NCBI GenBank assembly: GCA_016744065.1 | Contig: JADGFA010000029.1 | Coordinates: forward strand, 1-52,077 | From: Gammaproteobacteria bacterium | GTDB taxonomy: Bacteria; Pseudomonadota; Gammaproteobacteria; SZUA-229 | Length of the DNA stretch: 52,077 nt | Reading direction: 5' to 3' | Part shown: one piece after another, positions 37,732 through 47,190 of the stretch | Position numbering within the stretch: the first letter of the stretch is position 1 | Layout: each line of letters starts with the position of its first letter | Notes under the pieces: model-generated | Seen by the model: only the letters and a program-made list of their open reading frames with translations | Told to the model about the DNA's origin: nothing | Databases searched by the model: none | Program-made: the position numbers and the translations under genes

Positions 37732-37901
37732 ACTTATTTAACCTGAACAATAATTAAAATATTACCTTAAAAATGCAGATCACGCCATTTTGTCAAACCA
37801 CACGCCTTTACTGCATCTGACTTCATAACATTAATAATGCCTACTTCTGCTTTGCCTTATAAATAATAATTATTTCTTTTCACTTACTTACATAATCACT
37901 T

Positions 37902-38921
37902 TTATATTCTATCAACACATTCATGCACTAAGCTGGGACCCTGATATATAAACCCGGTATAAATTTGTACTAAACTCGCACCAGACTCAATTTTCTTATG
38001 GGCATCATCAGCACAACTAATTCCACCTACAGCAATGATAGGAATTTTTTTCTTTAAATGTATCGCCATTACCTGTAACACATGATCCGCTTTATCTTTT
38101 AATGGCTTCCCACTTAAACCACCCTGCTGATTACCATCAGGAAGGTTCTCTACGCCTTCACGAGAAACCGTTGTATTACTTACAATTACACCATCAATTG
38201 AAAATTCAATAAAGGTATTGGCTAATGATTCAATTTCTTTATCACTCATATCAGGCGCCACCTTCACCACAAGAGGAACATATTTATTCTGCTGTTGAGT
38301 AAGCTCCCTTTGCTTAAACTTTAAATCACGTAATAAGTTTTGCAATGTTTCACCAAACTGTAAATCACGCAACCCTGGCGTATTAGGCGATGAAATATTA
38401 ATTGTAATATAATCAGCATGACTATACACTTTTTCCAGACAAATCAAATAATCCGTAACTGCATTTTCTTCTGTAGTGTTTTTATTCTTGCCTATGTTTA
38501 TACCCAGCACGCCTTTAAAGCTAGAGCGTTTTACATTCTCCAACAGCGCATCAACACCTTTATTATTAAAACCCATACGATTAATAATTGCCTGTGCACT
38601 AACCAGGCGAAATAAACGAGGCCTATCATTGCCATCCTGAGCAAGCGGTGTCACTGTACCTATTTCTACAAAACCAAAGCCACATTTAGATAATGCTTTA
38701 AAATATTCACCATTTTTATCAAGCCCGGCAGCCAGCCCTACTCGATTAGGGAAATTAATACCCATTATATTAACGGGCTTTAATTTGTTTTTACCGAAAA
38801 ACAAATTAATTAATTTAAATTTATACAGTAGATTCAAGCCTTGCAAAGATAACTCATGCGCCGTTTCCGGATTAAACATAAATAATATTTTTTTGACCAG
38901 GCCATACGGCATTAATGCCAT
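37902..38921 (-). CDS. pyrD: Dihydroorotate dehydrogenase (quinone), class 2
   Basis: This membrane-associated flavoenzyme oxidises dihydroorotate to orotate in pyrimidine synthesis, passing electrons to quinone. The FMN barrel is recognisable from NRVGLAAGLDKNG (59-71), NRMGFNNKG (114-122), the active-site INISSPNTPGLR segment (174-185) with the serine base, and VSNTTVSRE. The N-terminal hydrophobic extension (residues 1-40), which places it in class 2, is present. The length of 339 residues is typical. Confidence 0.95.
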   Translation of the reverse strand: MALMPYGLVKKILFMFNPETAHELSLQGLNLLYKFKLINLFFGKNKLKPVNIMGINFPNRVGLAAGLDKNGEYFKALSKCGFGFVEIGTVTPLAQDGNDRPRLFRLVSAQAIINRMGFNNKGVDALLENVKRSSFKGVLGINIGKNKNTTEENAVTDYLICLEKVYSHADYITINISSPNTPGLRDLQFGETLQNLLRDLKFKQRELTQQQNKYVPLVVKVAPDMSDKEIESLANTFIEFSIDGVIVSNTTVSREGVENLPDGNQQGGLSGKPLKDKADHVLQVMAIHLKKKIPIIAVGGISCADDAHKKIESGASLVQIYTGFIYQGPSLVHECVDRI

Positions 38922-38982
38922 GACATTTCCTTTACCTTAAAAAGATTTATTTTTATTAATCACAAGAATTTTGTAATCAACT

Positions 38983-40716
38983 TTATATTGCTTCAAAATA
39001 CTCAACAATCAACTGGACTGTTTTTCTATTTCTAAATTCATTAACATCAAGCCGATAAGCAGCATGAATATACCCATCACTTTCCTGCATTAATGATGCA
39101 GGAAAATTAAAGGCAATAGCCGATATGGGTTGCTCAGCATCAGCTGACTGCAATTCCATTTTCAAATGTTTTTCACCCACCACACGCCAGTCTATTACTT
39201 CAAACTCACCATCAAATACAGGTTCAACAAACCCTTGCCCCCATGGCCCTGAATTTCGAATTGATTCAGCTAATAATAAGCTAAAATCTTCACCCTGTAA
39301 CTCCCCATCAGACTCTATAACACCTTGTAAAGCATCATCACTTAACTGTTGCTGTACAACAGCATTGAAACTTTTTTCAAATTTTTTGAAATCCGATTTA
39401 TTCAAACTCAAACCCGCAGCCATAGCATGACCACCAAATTTGATAATCATCCCCGGGTGCTTGCTTGATATATGTTCTAAAACATCACGAATATGCAGGC
39501 CTTTTATAGAACGTGCGGAACCTTTAACAATACTTTCATTATCATCCGCAAAAACAATAACCGGCCGGTTAAACTTTTCTTTAATTCTTGACGCTAATAT
39601 TCCAATAACGCCCTGATGCCAGTCTGCATTATATAAACACATACCATATGGTAATTCAGTCTGGCTCATAGAAGCTTCTAAATGCTTAAGGCTTTGCATA
39701 GCCTGTTGCTGCATTTGCTGTTCGATTTCACGACGATTTATATTTAACTGATCTAATCGTTCAGCTATAGCCATAGCCTGATTCGCATCATCTGTTATCA
39801 GGCATTCAATACCTAATGACATATCTTCCAGGCGCCCCGCCGCATTTAGTCTGGGACCAATAGCAAAACCTAAATCACTGGAAACAATGCGCTGAATATC
39901 TCGGCCAGCAATTTTTAAAATAGCCTGAATCCCAACGCAGGCCTTGCCCCCCAACATACGCTTTAAACCCTGCGCAACTAATATTCGATTATTTACATCT
40001 AATGGAACGACATCAGCTACTGTACCCAAAGCAACTAAATCCAGTAACTGCCCCATATTAGGCTCAACAAGATTTTCTGTAAAATAAGCCGCTTCACGTA
40101 AAGCGGCCCTGACTGCTAGCATGACATAAAAAATAACACCAACACCCGCAAGATTTTTACTGGGAAAGGGGCAGCCCGGTTGATTAGGGTTAACAATCGC
40201 ATTTGCATCTGGTAACTCATCACCTGCCAGATGATGGTCTGTTACCAACACATCAATACCGGCATCTCTTGCTGCCCGAACACCCTGCAAACTTGATATA
40301 CCGTTATCAACCGTTATCAATAAATTCGGTTTATTTTCACAGGCAACAGCAACAATTTCGGGACTTAATCCATAACCATAATCAAAACGATTTGGCACTA
40401 AAAAAGACACTTGAGTATGCCCTAACATTTTTAATGCACGCATGCAGACAGCCGTACTCGTTGCACCATCCGCATCAAAATCACCCACAATTAATATTTT
40501 GTGTTTCTTCTTTATGGCATTTACAACTAAAGCGACTGCCGGCTCTATACCCATCAATTGATTAAAACCAGTTAATTTACCTAAAGCATAATCAATTTCT
40601 TCAGGCGAATTAATATTTCTATGACTCAACACCCTCTTTATTACCGGGTGCAAATCAGCCTGCTCAAGTGTTTCTGATATCGCAGCAGAAACCCGTTTTA
40701 TTTTTTTAGTCTGCAT
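38983..40716 (-). CDS. recJ: Single-strand-specific 5'-3' exonuclease RecJ
   Basis: RecJ degrades single-stranded DNA 5'-3' in recombination and mismatch repair. It is a DHH-superfamily enzyme with VGDFDADG (Asp79, Asp81, Asp83), TVDNGI, and the DHH triad at Asp160-His162, followed by a DHHA1 domain including GGHAMAAGLSL. The length of 577 residues equals the E. coli protein. It is upstream of the RpfE-like gene, the usual gammaproteobacterial neighbour. Confidence 0.96.
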   Translation of the reverse strand: MQTKKIKRVSAAISETLEQADLHPVIKRVLSHRNINSPEEIDYALGKLTGFNQLMGIEPAVALVVNAIKKKHKILIVGDFDADGATSTAVCMRALKMLGHTQVSFLVPNRFDYGYGLSPEIVAVACENKPNLLITVDNGISSLQGVRAARDAGIDVLVTDHHLAGDELPDANAIVNPNQPGCPFPSKNLAGVGVIFYVMLAVRAALREAAYFTENLVEPNMGQLLDLVALGTVADVVPLDVNNRILVAQGLKRMLGGKACVGIQAILKIAGRDIQRIVSSDLGFAIGPRLNAAGRLEDMSLGIECLITDDANQAMAIAERLDQLNINRREIEQQMQQQAMQSLKHLEASMSQTELPYGMCLYNADWHQGVIGILASRIKEKFNRPVIVFADDNESIVKGSARSIKGLHIRDVLEHISSKHPGMIIKFGGHAMAAGLSLNKSDFKKFEKSFNAVVQQQLSDDALQGVIESDGELQGEDFSLLLAESIRNSGPWGQGFVEPVFDGEFEVIDWRVVGEKHLKMELQSADAEQPISAIAFNFPASLMQESDGYIHAAYRLDVNEFRNRKTVQLIVEYFEAI

Positions 40717-40809
40717 TTCTCAGTCAACTTTCAGTAACACCATAAGCTCTTCTTAAAACTTACAGGTTAATTAATATTTTAGTACTCCATTACACATTTA
40801 AAAATAAAT

Positions 40810-41862
40810 CTATGAAACTACCATATACTTATAAAGTATTTTATTCGATTTCCAGAATTTTAATAATTTCATTCTATTAATGTTAAATACCTGCCCATTA
40901 CAGGGATAGATATTTATTTCGTCTATTTTTTTTGATAATAATAAATTAATAACCCGTTGAAACTCATCATTACAGAATAAATTTAAACTTTTAAACCAGG
41001 CATCAATATCGCCATAACAAACGGCTTCATATAACTGATCGAGTACTAAAATCGCCGTTGATTCAATTTCATCTATATTATCTGCTGATAACACAGCCAG
41101 ACCTGACTGATCACCTAATGCTGCTGCAAGCACTTCATTAGAAAATATTTGCTCTGGTAACAGGGTATCACCACAGTCAACATTAAATGACATGTCCCAT
41201 AGCCACAACCCATTAATACCTAACTTACCTTTTTCTTCTCGGTGACTATTCACCTCATGCTGAAAAAATAACATCTGTGCTTCATTAAGCATTTTTCGCC
41301 ACCAGAGTGCATCTTCACCACTGGGCATAAAATGCTTTATATCTCGACCTAAGGCATAATCCAGTGCACTAAACTCTAACTTCAGTGGTCTATCTGTTTT
41401 TAAATACCAGCGACATGTATCAGTTGCATGCAAAGTTAAATTATCTTCCGAAAAATGCTGATTAAAACAACGTATTAATTGCTTAACCTCTTCTGCTTCA
41501 GGTAAAACCAGTTCAGGGCCTATTAAAATTGCATGATCAGATTCAGCCTTATAATGTACTGGATCAGCTCGATAAAAATAACCTTCTGAGAGATCAATAC
41601 CATCATACTTAGCCGTTAACTGACACAATGATTGCTGATATTGCGGATTGATTAACTGTACAAGCGTCTCATAATATGAAGTGGCAACTTGCCAGTCTGA
41701 TTTACCATTACCATGATCACCTTCTAATAAATCAGCCCTGGATAAAACGCTATTAATGACTTTAAAATCAGCCTGTTTTAATTGCTGTTTAATATGAGCA
41801 GGCACTTCATCTGAAAATGGCCCTAATAAACCTGGAATAACAAGATTGAGCTGTTTCATCAA
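40810..41862 (-). CDS. RpfE-like protein of the phosphoglycerate-mutase-like COG4255 group
   Basis: The 350-residue product belongs to the group often annotated as RpfE or as a cofactor-independent phosphoglycerate mutase homologue. Features recalled for the group are present: IPGLLGP at the start, a DTCRWYLK block, and NGLWLWDMSF, where relatives have NGLWFWG. It is usually encoded beside recJ, as in the Xanthomonas rpf region, and the same arrangement is seen here (93 bases apart). The enzymatic activity is not established. Its start overlaps the rlmB stop by four bases (ATGA), so the two are co-transcribed. Confidence 0.75.
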   Translation of the reverse strand: MMKQLNLVIPGLLGPFSDEVPAHIKQQLKQADFKVINSVLSRADLLEGDHGNGKSDWQVATSYYETLVQLINPQYQQSLCQLTAKYDGIDLSEGYFYRADPVHYKAESDHAILIGPELVLPEAEEVKQLIRCFNQHFSEDNLTLHATDTCRWYLKTDRPLKLEFSALDYALGRDIKHFMPSGEDALWWRKMLNEAQMLFFQHEVNSHREEKGKLGINGLWLWDMSFNVDCGDTLLPEQIFSNEVLAAALGDQSGLAVLSADNIDEIESTAILVLDQLYEAVCYGDIDAWFKSLNLFCNDEFQRVINLLLSKKIDEINIYPCNGQVFNINRMKLLKFWKSNKILYKYMVVS

Positions 41863-42605
41863 TGCTTTGTACGCTGCCTTACCGCTTCAAACAAACAGAC
41901 ACCCGTCGCCACAGAAACATTTAAACTTTCAACCTGTCCAGCCATAGGCAGGTTAATCAACTGGTCACAGTTTTCACGCGTTAATCGCCTCATACCTTTT
42001 TCTTCTGCTCCCATAATCAGCGCCAGCTTTCCAGTTAATTCAATATCATATAAACTATTTTCAGCCTCTCCAGCCGTACCGACAATCCAGACTTCATTAT
42101 CATTAAACTGTTTTAATGTGCGCGCAAGATTAGTCACCTGAAAAAAAGGCATAGTTTCAGCCGCTCCGCAAGCCACTTTTCGTGCAGTTGATGTAATACC
42201 TGCTGCACGATCTTTAGGTACAATAACCGCATCCACACCTGCCGCATCTGCTGTGCGTAAACAGGCGCCTAAATTATGTGGATCTGTCACCCCATCTAAC
42301 ACAAGCAAAAGCACATTCTCTTTTTTTATAATATCTTCTAAAGAATCACCTTCAATTTTTGCAGATGCTTTATATCGAATAACAACACCCTGGGTTTTAT
42401 GGCTATCTGCCTGCTTTTGTAAATCTGTTTTTTTTAAATATTCAACAGAAATATCTTGAGACTCAGCATAATCGACTAATTGCTTAATTCGTTTATCATG
42501 TCGATTCTTCTCTACCATTAATTGCAGAACATTAATCGGATCATTACGTAAAACTGATTCAACAGCATGAAAACCAAAAACAATTTCGGATTGAGTTGAT
42601 TGCAT
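41859..42605 (-). CDS. rlmB: 23S rRNA 2'-O-methyltransferase RlmB
   Basis: RlmB methylates the 2'-OH of G2251 in 23S rRNA using S-adenosylmethionine. This SPOUT/TrmH protein has an N-terminal substrate-binding domain starting IVFGFHAVESVLR, then NLGACLRTADAAGVDAVIV, LIMGAEEKGM and the knot-closing LINLPMAGQVESLNVSVA. I place the start at 42605, because the family begins just before FGFHAV; the open frame extends to 42740 but the extra 45 residues do not look like RlmB. The 248-residue result is close to the usual 243. It is downstream of rnr, a standard gammaproteobacterial pairing interrupted here by one thioredoxin-fold gene. Confidence 0.92.
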   Translation of the reverse strand: MQSTQSEIVFGFHAVESVLRNDPINVLQLMVEKNRHDKRIKQLVDYAESQDISVEYLKKTDLQKQADSHKTQGVVIRYKASAKIEGDSLEDIIKKENVLLLVLDGVTDPHNLGACLRTADAAGVDAVIVPKDRAAGITSTARKVACGAAETMPFFQVTNLARTLKQFNDNEVWIVGTAGEAENSLYDIELTGKLALIMGAEEKGMRRLTRENCDQLINLPMAGQVESLNVSVATGVCLFEAVRQRTKH

Positions 42606-42740
42606 AATTTTTACCACGTCACAAACACTGCATAAATTTATCATACCTGCCATTCTGAACAAGCCAAAGAACATAATACTCCCTCTGTTTCGCCCAGAAT
42701 AAAAAACAAGCACATGTTTACCCGTGAAATTTACTAGCAA

Positions 42741-43241
42741 CTAATTTTTAACTTTAGATACTCTGGAAATGGCATTAGAAATACTGGTACTAAGTAACTT
42801 ATCGAAATAATCGAGATTATTAATACCCACTATACGCTCGCTTAACTCCTGACCTTTTGAATCAACAAACAGGATGGTTGGTGTGACTTCCACATCGTAT
42901 TTCAGGGCAACCGTATCACCTGATATTAACTCACCTTTTTCATTTCTTAAATAGCTAAAGTCTTCTATATATAGCTGCCTGAAAAGCATCTTTGAAGCGT
43001 AATCACCCGATTCAACCATGGGCAACAGGTGATTTTTACGAATAGCCTCACAGTAATCACAGTCCTGCGCCGTGAATAACAAAAGAACAGGCAAGTTATT
43101 CAATTCAAGCTGCTCTTTTAACAGCTTTAAATCTTTAACCGTCTGTATTTTCGTATCTGCTATAACACCTGATGAAAGTAGCAACAAAACAATAAAAACA
43201 AATGTTTTTTTCTGCTTCAGCTTTAAAAGCATATACACCAC
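42741..43241 (-). CDS. Exported thioredoxin-fold protein
   Basis: The 166-residue product has an N-terminal signal or anchor (about residues 12-28) followed by a thioredoxin-like fold. The CxxC site reads CDYC (Cys61, Cys64), and a cis-proline loop is at VEVTPTILF. The pattern matches SoxW/DsbE-like or thioredoxin_2 periplasmic proteins. It is inserted between rnr and rlmB, on the same strand. The exact partner is unknown; a disulfide reductase in the periplasm is the likely role. Confidence 0.8.
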   Translation of the reverse strand: MVYMLLKLKQKKTFVFIVLLLLSSGVIADTKIQTVKDLKLLKEQLELNNLPVLLLFTAQDCDYCEAIRKNHLLPMVESGDYASKMLFRQLYIEDFSYLRNEKGELISGDTVALKYDVEVTPTILFVDSKGQELSERIVGINNLDYFDKLLSTSISNAISRVSKVKN

Positions 43242-43351
43242 CCACTCATATCAAAACATTAAGACCCTTCATTTTCATTCAGGGTGACACGCTTTTCTTC
43301 ATGCTCAACATTATAAATTTCTTATTCTGCTCTACTTAAATTGTATTAACC

Positions 43352-46300
43352 TTATTTCTTTTTAGCTTTCTTTTTTACAGATTTTTTCTTAGGTACTGCC
43401 TTCTTAACGACTTTCTTCTTAGGCGCTACTTTTTTAACTGCTTTTTTCTTAGGCACAGCCTTCTTAACAGCCTTCTTCTTAGGTACTGCCTTCTTAACAA
43501 CCTTCTTCTTAGGTGCTACTTTTTTAACTGCTTTTTTCTTAGGCGTTGCCTTTTTAGAAGCAGCCTTCTTAATAACCTTTTTCTTAGGTACTGCCTTCTT
43601 AACGACTTTCTTCTTAGGCGCTACTTTTTTAACTGCCTTTTTCTTAGGTACCACCTTTTTAGGAGCCGCCTTCTTAATAACCTTTTTCTTAGGCACTGCC
43701 TTCTTAACAACCTTCTTCTTAGGCGCTACTTTTTTAACTACCTTCTTCTTAGGTGCTGCCTTTTTAGCTGCTGTTTTCTTAATAACTTTTTTCTCAGGTA
43801 CTACCTTCTTAACAACTTTCTTCTTAGGTGCTGCTTTCTTAACTACCTTTTTCTTAGCTACTGCCTTTTTAGGGGCAGCTTTCTTAGCCACTGCTTTCTT
43901 AGGCGTAACTTTCTTCTTATCTTTCTTCCTGGATTCTTCTGTTTTAAGCGTTTTTTTGCTGGCAACGGGTTTCTTAGTAGATGTTTTCTTGCTGGCCGCT
44001 AGCTTCTTACCTTCTTTAGGCTTCTTACCAAACTTTTTCTTATCTTTCTTTTTCTTCTTAGCGGTATCAATGGATACAACAGTCGCTGACTTTTTCTGCT
44101 CTTCATGACTCAGCAATTCAAAATCAATCTTACGCTCATCCATATTAACGCCTGCAACATTAATGGTAACCGCGTCACCAAGCTGGAACACCTCTCCCGC
44201 ACGCTCACCAATTAAGCGATGTGTTATCGGCTCAAACTGATAATAGTCTTTAGGCAGATTAGTAATATGAACCAGACCTTCTACAAATATTTCATTTAGT
44301 TCAATAAATATACCGAATGATGTAACCGATGTAATTGTACCTTTAAAGTCCTCACCAATTCGTGCCTGCATAAACTCACACTTCAATGATGACACGGCAT
44401 CACGAGTTGCTTCATCTGCACGACGTTCATTAGCTGAACAATGCTCTCCCAGGTGCACCATATCGCTTTCGCGATAAAAATACTGGCTTACTTTTTTACC
44501 CTGAATAACATGACGAATAGCACGATGCACCAACAAATCAGGATAACGACGAATAGGCGATGTGAAATGTGCGTAATTTTCTAATGACAGACCAAAATGA
44601 CCATCATTTTCAGGCGAATAAACCGCCTGTTGCATAGAACGTAACAATACGGTCTGTATTAAGTGAAAATCATCACGCTCTTTCGCCTGATTAATAATAC
44701 TGGCGTAATCCAGTGCTTTGATCTCACCTTTAAGCTTAATTTTTAAACCCAGACCTTTAACAAAATCAATTACATCGTCAATCTTGTCTGTTTTAGGCCC
44801 TTTATGAGATCGGAATAAACCTGGAATATCATGCTTTTCAATAAACTGCGCTGCGGCAATATTCGCTGAAATCATGCACTCTTCAATTATTTTATGTGCC
44901 TCATTTCTGGATGTAGGCACAATTTTTTCAATACGCTGATTATCATCAAACACAATACGCGTTTCAGTGGTTTCAAAATCAATCGAGCCACGTTTTTTAC
45001 GCTGTTTGATTAACTCTTTATACAAAGAATATAAAGTTTCAATATGTGGCAATACATCTTTGTATTCTTCACGAAGCGCCTGGTCATTATCTTCCAGCAT
45101 CGCAGAAACTTTATTATAGGTAAGACGCGCATGGGAATACATAACCGCTTCAGAAAAATCACTGCTTAACATTTTACCCGCTTTATTAAAGTGCATTTCA
45201 CACACCATACATAAACGGTCAACTTTCGGATTTAAAGAACACAGGCCATTTGACAGGATCTCTGGCAACATGGGAATGACCCGCTCCGGGAAATAAACGG
45301 ATGTTGCGCGATTATATGCCTCTTCATCCAGTGGTGTTGTGCGTTGCACATAATGCGACACATCAGCAATAGCCACTAATAACTTCCAGCCTTTTGCTGT
45401 TTTTTCACAATACACCGCATCATCAAAATCACGTGCATCTTCACCATCAATCGTTACCAGTGGTAACCCTGTAATATCAAGACGCCCTTTTTTATCCTTC
45501 TCAGTGACTGATGTATGAATACCCTTAATCTGCTCTTTTACTTCATCTGGCCACAGGAACGGCAGGTTATGAGCATGTATAGCGATATCAATCTCCATCC
45601 CTGGCGCCATATGATCACCAATAATATCAGTTATTTTACCGGTTACCTTGTGCCTGAATGTCGGTTGCTGAGTAATTTCAACAATAACAATTTGCCCATG
45701 AGCTGCGCCATTTAACTGGTCCTGAGGCACCATGATATCCTGCGTTATACGCTTATTGTCTGCTACAACGAAGCAGATACCCGACTCAATAAATAAACGA
45801 CCCACTATTCGATCATTAGCCCGCTCAGTAACATTAATAACCGCGCCTTCACGCCGACCACGTCGATCAATACCGGAAACCTGAACAACCGCCCTGTCAC
45901 CGTGTAATAAAGTCCGCATCTGACGACCATGTAAAAACAGATCCTCTCCCCCTTCATCAGGCACCAGAAAGCCAAAACCATCTGGATGCGCAATAACACG
46001 CCCACTAATCAGGTCTTCTTCATTAACCGGAATATAACCGTCACGACGATTACGTATCAACTGGCCATCACGCACCATCGCATTTAAACGCCGGCGTAGC
46101 GCCTCTTTCTGCTCTGGAGAATGCATTTTAAGTGTATCGAGCAAGTGATCATGGGACATGGCCCCTTCTTCCTGAATCACCTGTAAAATCAGTTCCCGGC
46201 TAGCAATGGGGTTCTCATAATTGCTGGCTTCACGCTCACTCTGAGGATCAACAAACGACTTGGCACTGCCCTTATGCGAGGGCTTCTTTACCTCAGACCT

Positions 46301-46399
46301 GGAATGTGATTTAGAGTGTGATTTCTTATGACGCTTTTTATTTTTCTTGTGCTCACGCTTACCATCACTTTTGCTATCTTTTTTATTAAATTTTGCCAT
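43352..46399 (-). CDS. rnr: Ribonuclease R with a very long lysine-rich C-terminal tail
   Basis: RNase R is a processive 3'-5' exoribonuclease that degrades structured RNA. Domains in order: a basic N-terminal stretch (1-45), a winged-helix domain (about 66-125), cold-shock-type domains, the RNB catalytic domain with DGEDARDFDDAV (318-329), and an S1 domain near 675-750. The catalytic part ends near residue 763. The remaining 252 residues are extremely basic and consist largely of a ten-residue repeat built on PKKKVVKKA. E. coli RNase R is 813 residues with a much shorter basic tail, so this extension is exceptional. The tail probably aids RNA or ribosome binding. Confidence 0.95.
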   Translation of the reverse strand: MAKFNKKDSKSDGKREHKKNKKRHKKSHSKSHSRSEVKKPSHKGSAKSFVDPQSEREASNYENPIASRELILQVIQEEGAMSHDHLLDTLKMHSPEQKEALRRRLNAMVRDGQLIRNRRDGYIPVNEEDLISGRVIAHPDGFGFLVPDEGGEDLFLHGRQMRTLLHGDRAVVQVSGIDRRGRREGAVINVTERANDRIVGRLFIESGICFVVADNKRITQDIMVPQDQLNGAAHGQIVIVEITQQPTFRHKVTGKITDIIGDHMAPGMEIDIAIHAHNLPFLWPDEVKEQIKGIHTSVTEKDKKGRLDITGLPLVTIDGEDARDFDDAVYCEKTAKGWKLLVAIADVSHYVQRTTPLDEEAYNRATSVYFPERVIPMLPEILSNGLCSLNPKVDRLCMVCEMHFNKAGKMLSSDFSEAVMYSHARLTYNKVSAMLEDNDQALREEYKDVLPHIETLYSLYKELIKQRKKRGSIDFETTETRIVFDDNQRIEKIVPTSRNEAHKIIEECMISANIAAAQFIEKHDIPGLFRSHKGPKTDKIDDVIDFVKGLGLKIKLKGEIKALDYASIINQAKERDDFHLIQTVLLRSMQQAVYSPENDGHFGLSLENYAHFTSPIRRYPDLLVHRAIRHVIQGKKVSQYFYRESDMVHLGEHCSANERRADEATRDAVSSLKCEFMQARIGEDFKGTITSVTSFGIFIELNEIFVEGLVHITNLPKDYYQFEPITHRLIGERAGEVFQLGDAVTINVAGVNMDERKIDFELLSHEEQKKSATVVSIDTAKKKKKDKKKFGKKPKEGKKLAASKKTSTKKPVASKKTLKTEESRKKDKKKVTPKKAVAKKAAPKKAVAKKKVVKKAAPKKKVVKKVVPEKKVIKKTAAKKAAPKKKVVKKVAPKKKVVKKAVPKKKVIKKAAPKKVVPKKKAVKKVAPKKKVVKKAVPKKKVIKKAASKKATPKKKAVKKVAPKKKVVKKAVPKKKAVKKAVPKKKAVKKVAPKKKVVKKAVPKKKSVKKKAKKK
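43360..43903 (-). repeat. Tandem 30-bp repeat coding for the lysine-rich tail of RNase R
   Basis: About 18 imperfect copies of a 30-bp unit encode decapeptides of the form PKKK-(V/A)-(V/I)-KK-(A/V)-(V/A), between about residues 833 and 1010 of RNase R. The DNA copies differ at synonymous and a few non-synonymous positions. Such arrays tend to change in copy number by slippage or recombination, so the tail may vary in length among strains. The encoded sequence resembles histone H1-like bacterial tails. Confidence 0.9.
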
Positions 46400-46485
46400 T
46401 TTTTAGGGTTCTGATTTTTTCGAGGCCCAATTGTACACAAAGCAGCCAAAGAATGCGCCATTAGATAAGCCCTTAATGCTTTTGA

Positions 46486-46514
46486 TTGACAAAAATCAGC
46501 ACAAACGGTAAAGT
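46486..46514 (+). promoter_or_regulatory. Sigma-70 promoter of the tRNA-Leu gene
   Basis: A perfect -35 box TTGACA (46486-46491), a 17-base spacer and a -10 box TAAAGT (46509-46514) precede the tRNA by about 40 bases. The bases after the -10 box are GC-rich (TCGCGCCG), as in growth-rate-controlled stable-RNA promoters. Confidence 0.75.
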
Positions 46515-46553
46515 TCGCGCCGTCTCGGATCAATCGATCCACGCAACACTCAT

Positions 46554-46640
46554 GCCGAGGTGGCGGAATTGGTAGACGCGCTAGCTTCAGGTGCTAGTGA
46601 GCTTTGGCTCGTGGAGGTTCAAGTCCTCTTCTCGGCACCA
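46554..46640 (+). tRNA. tRNA-Leu (anticodon CAG)
   Basis: The 87-base gene begins GCCGAGG and ends CTCGGCACCA, so the acceptor stem pairs and the CCA end is encoded. The D-arm contains GGTAGACGC, the anticodon stem-loop is CTAGC-TTCAGGT-GCTAG with anticodon CAG at 46588-46590, a long variable arm follows as in leucine tRNAs, and the T-arm is GGAGGTTCAAGTCCTC. It reads CUG codons. It is divergent from rnr and marks the boundary with the accessory region to the right; tRNA-Leu genes are common integration sites. Confidence 0.97.
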
Positions 46641-46641
46641 T

Positions 46642-46670
46642 ATCAATACGTTGATTCTAAAGGATTTTTT
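46642..46670 (+). terminator. Weak hairpin plus T-run after the tRNA
   Basis: A short stem ATCAA/TTGAT with a TACG loop (46642-46655) lies just past the tRNA, and a T6 run is at 46665-46670. The stem is only five base pairs and the T-run is displaced by 9 bases, so this is a weak candidate; the strong hairpin at 46672-46719 may serve instead. Confidence 0.35.
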
Positions 46671-46671
46671 C

Positions 46672-46719
46672 GCACCGCGGAGAAATAAGTACCCTGTACT
46701 TATACACTCTTTGTGGTGC
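46672..46719. other. Strong 48-base hairpin structure downstream of the tRNA
   Basis: The outer arms 46672-46683 and 46708-46719 pair over 12 consecutive positions if G-U pairs are allowed. Within them, ATAAGTAC (46685-46692) and GTACTTAT (46696-46703) form a perfect 8-bp stem around a CCT loop. The whole folds into one long hairpin with a small asymmetric internal loop. It could be a transcript terminator or processing signal, a REP-like element or part of an integration site. The direction of function is not known. Confidence 0.6.
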
Positions 46720-47190
46720 AATCTGTGTAAGCAAGCAATTAATGCTACACCTCTTTAAAACGTAAAAATGGCACCTTCTATTGACTTCGCAGGGCCCTTC
46801 TAAATGCATCTATGTTATAAATAAACCCGAACTTTTTATCTTGTTTAAAACAATGAAAAGCCCTGAAATGTCAGATAACCAAATCGCTGAAGCTAGTAAG
46901 AAACCCTTTTCAGAAGCTCAACAAAATACACCCTCATTTTTTATTTTAAAAATTATGATGTTGGTAAAACTAGTGACTTTGCATCAAAAAACAATTGTTA
47001 TAAAACTTCTAAGAAGATAAATTGTACAGATTTATCTGAAAGGTAGCTTGGTATTGAAGCGATTACACGACGACTTCAAACGAAGATTTTTTGAGAAATT
47101 TAATAGCTCCAGCAAAATGCAATTTAAATTTAAACGATCCTGATGGTTAAAATAAAATTAAAAATATGATAGCAAATAAAGCCATGTGCA
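46720..47190. other. Gene-free stretch with possible degraded coding remnant
   Basis: No convincing intact gene is seen. A plus-strand open frame at 46781-47020 has a plausible composition only in its middle part, and another frame (about 46948-47043) reads on for 32 residues, then hits a stop at 47044-47046, and continues with a GIEAITRRLQTKIF-like segment to a second stop. This looks like decayed coding sequence, but no family was recognised. Confidence 0.3.

Noticed and set aside
37861..37875. AT palindrome AAATAATAATTATTT considered as terminator
   Set aside because: The stem consists only of A-T pairs with a one-base loop and would not be stable.
42253..42459. Plus-strand ORF opposite rlmB
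   Set aside because: It is a shadow of a clear gene on the other strand, without its own ribosome site.
42606..42740. N-terminal extension of RlmB by 45 residues
   Set aside because: The extra residues do not fit the family, whose first conserved segment starts just after the internal Met at 42605.
43360..43903. Tandem repeat considered as a CRISPR array
   Set aside because: The 30-bp units are contiguous without spacers and stay in the reading frame of rnr, encoding a Lys-rich peptide repeat.
46781..47020. 79-residue plus-strand ORF after the tRNA
   Set aside because: There is no ribosome-binding site, the last third is in a frame with poor composition, and a different frame looks more coding-like over the same stretch. 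Treated as decayed sequence.
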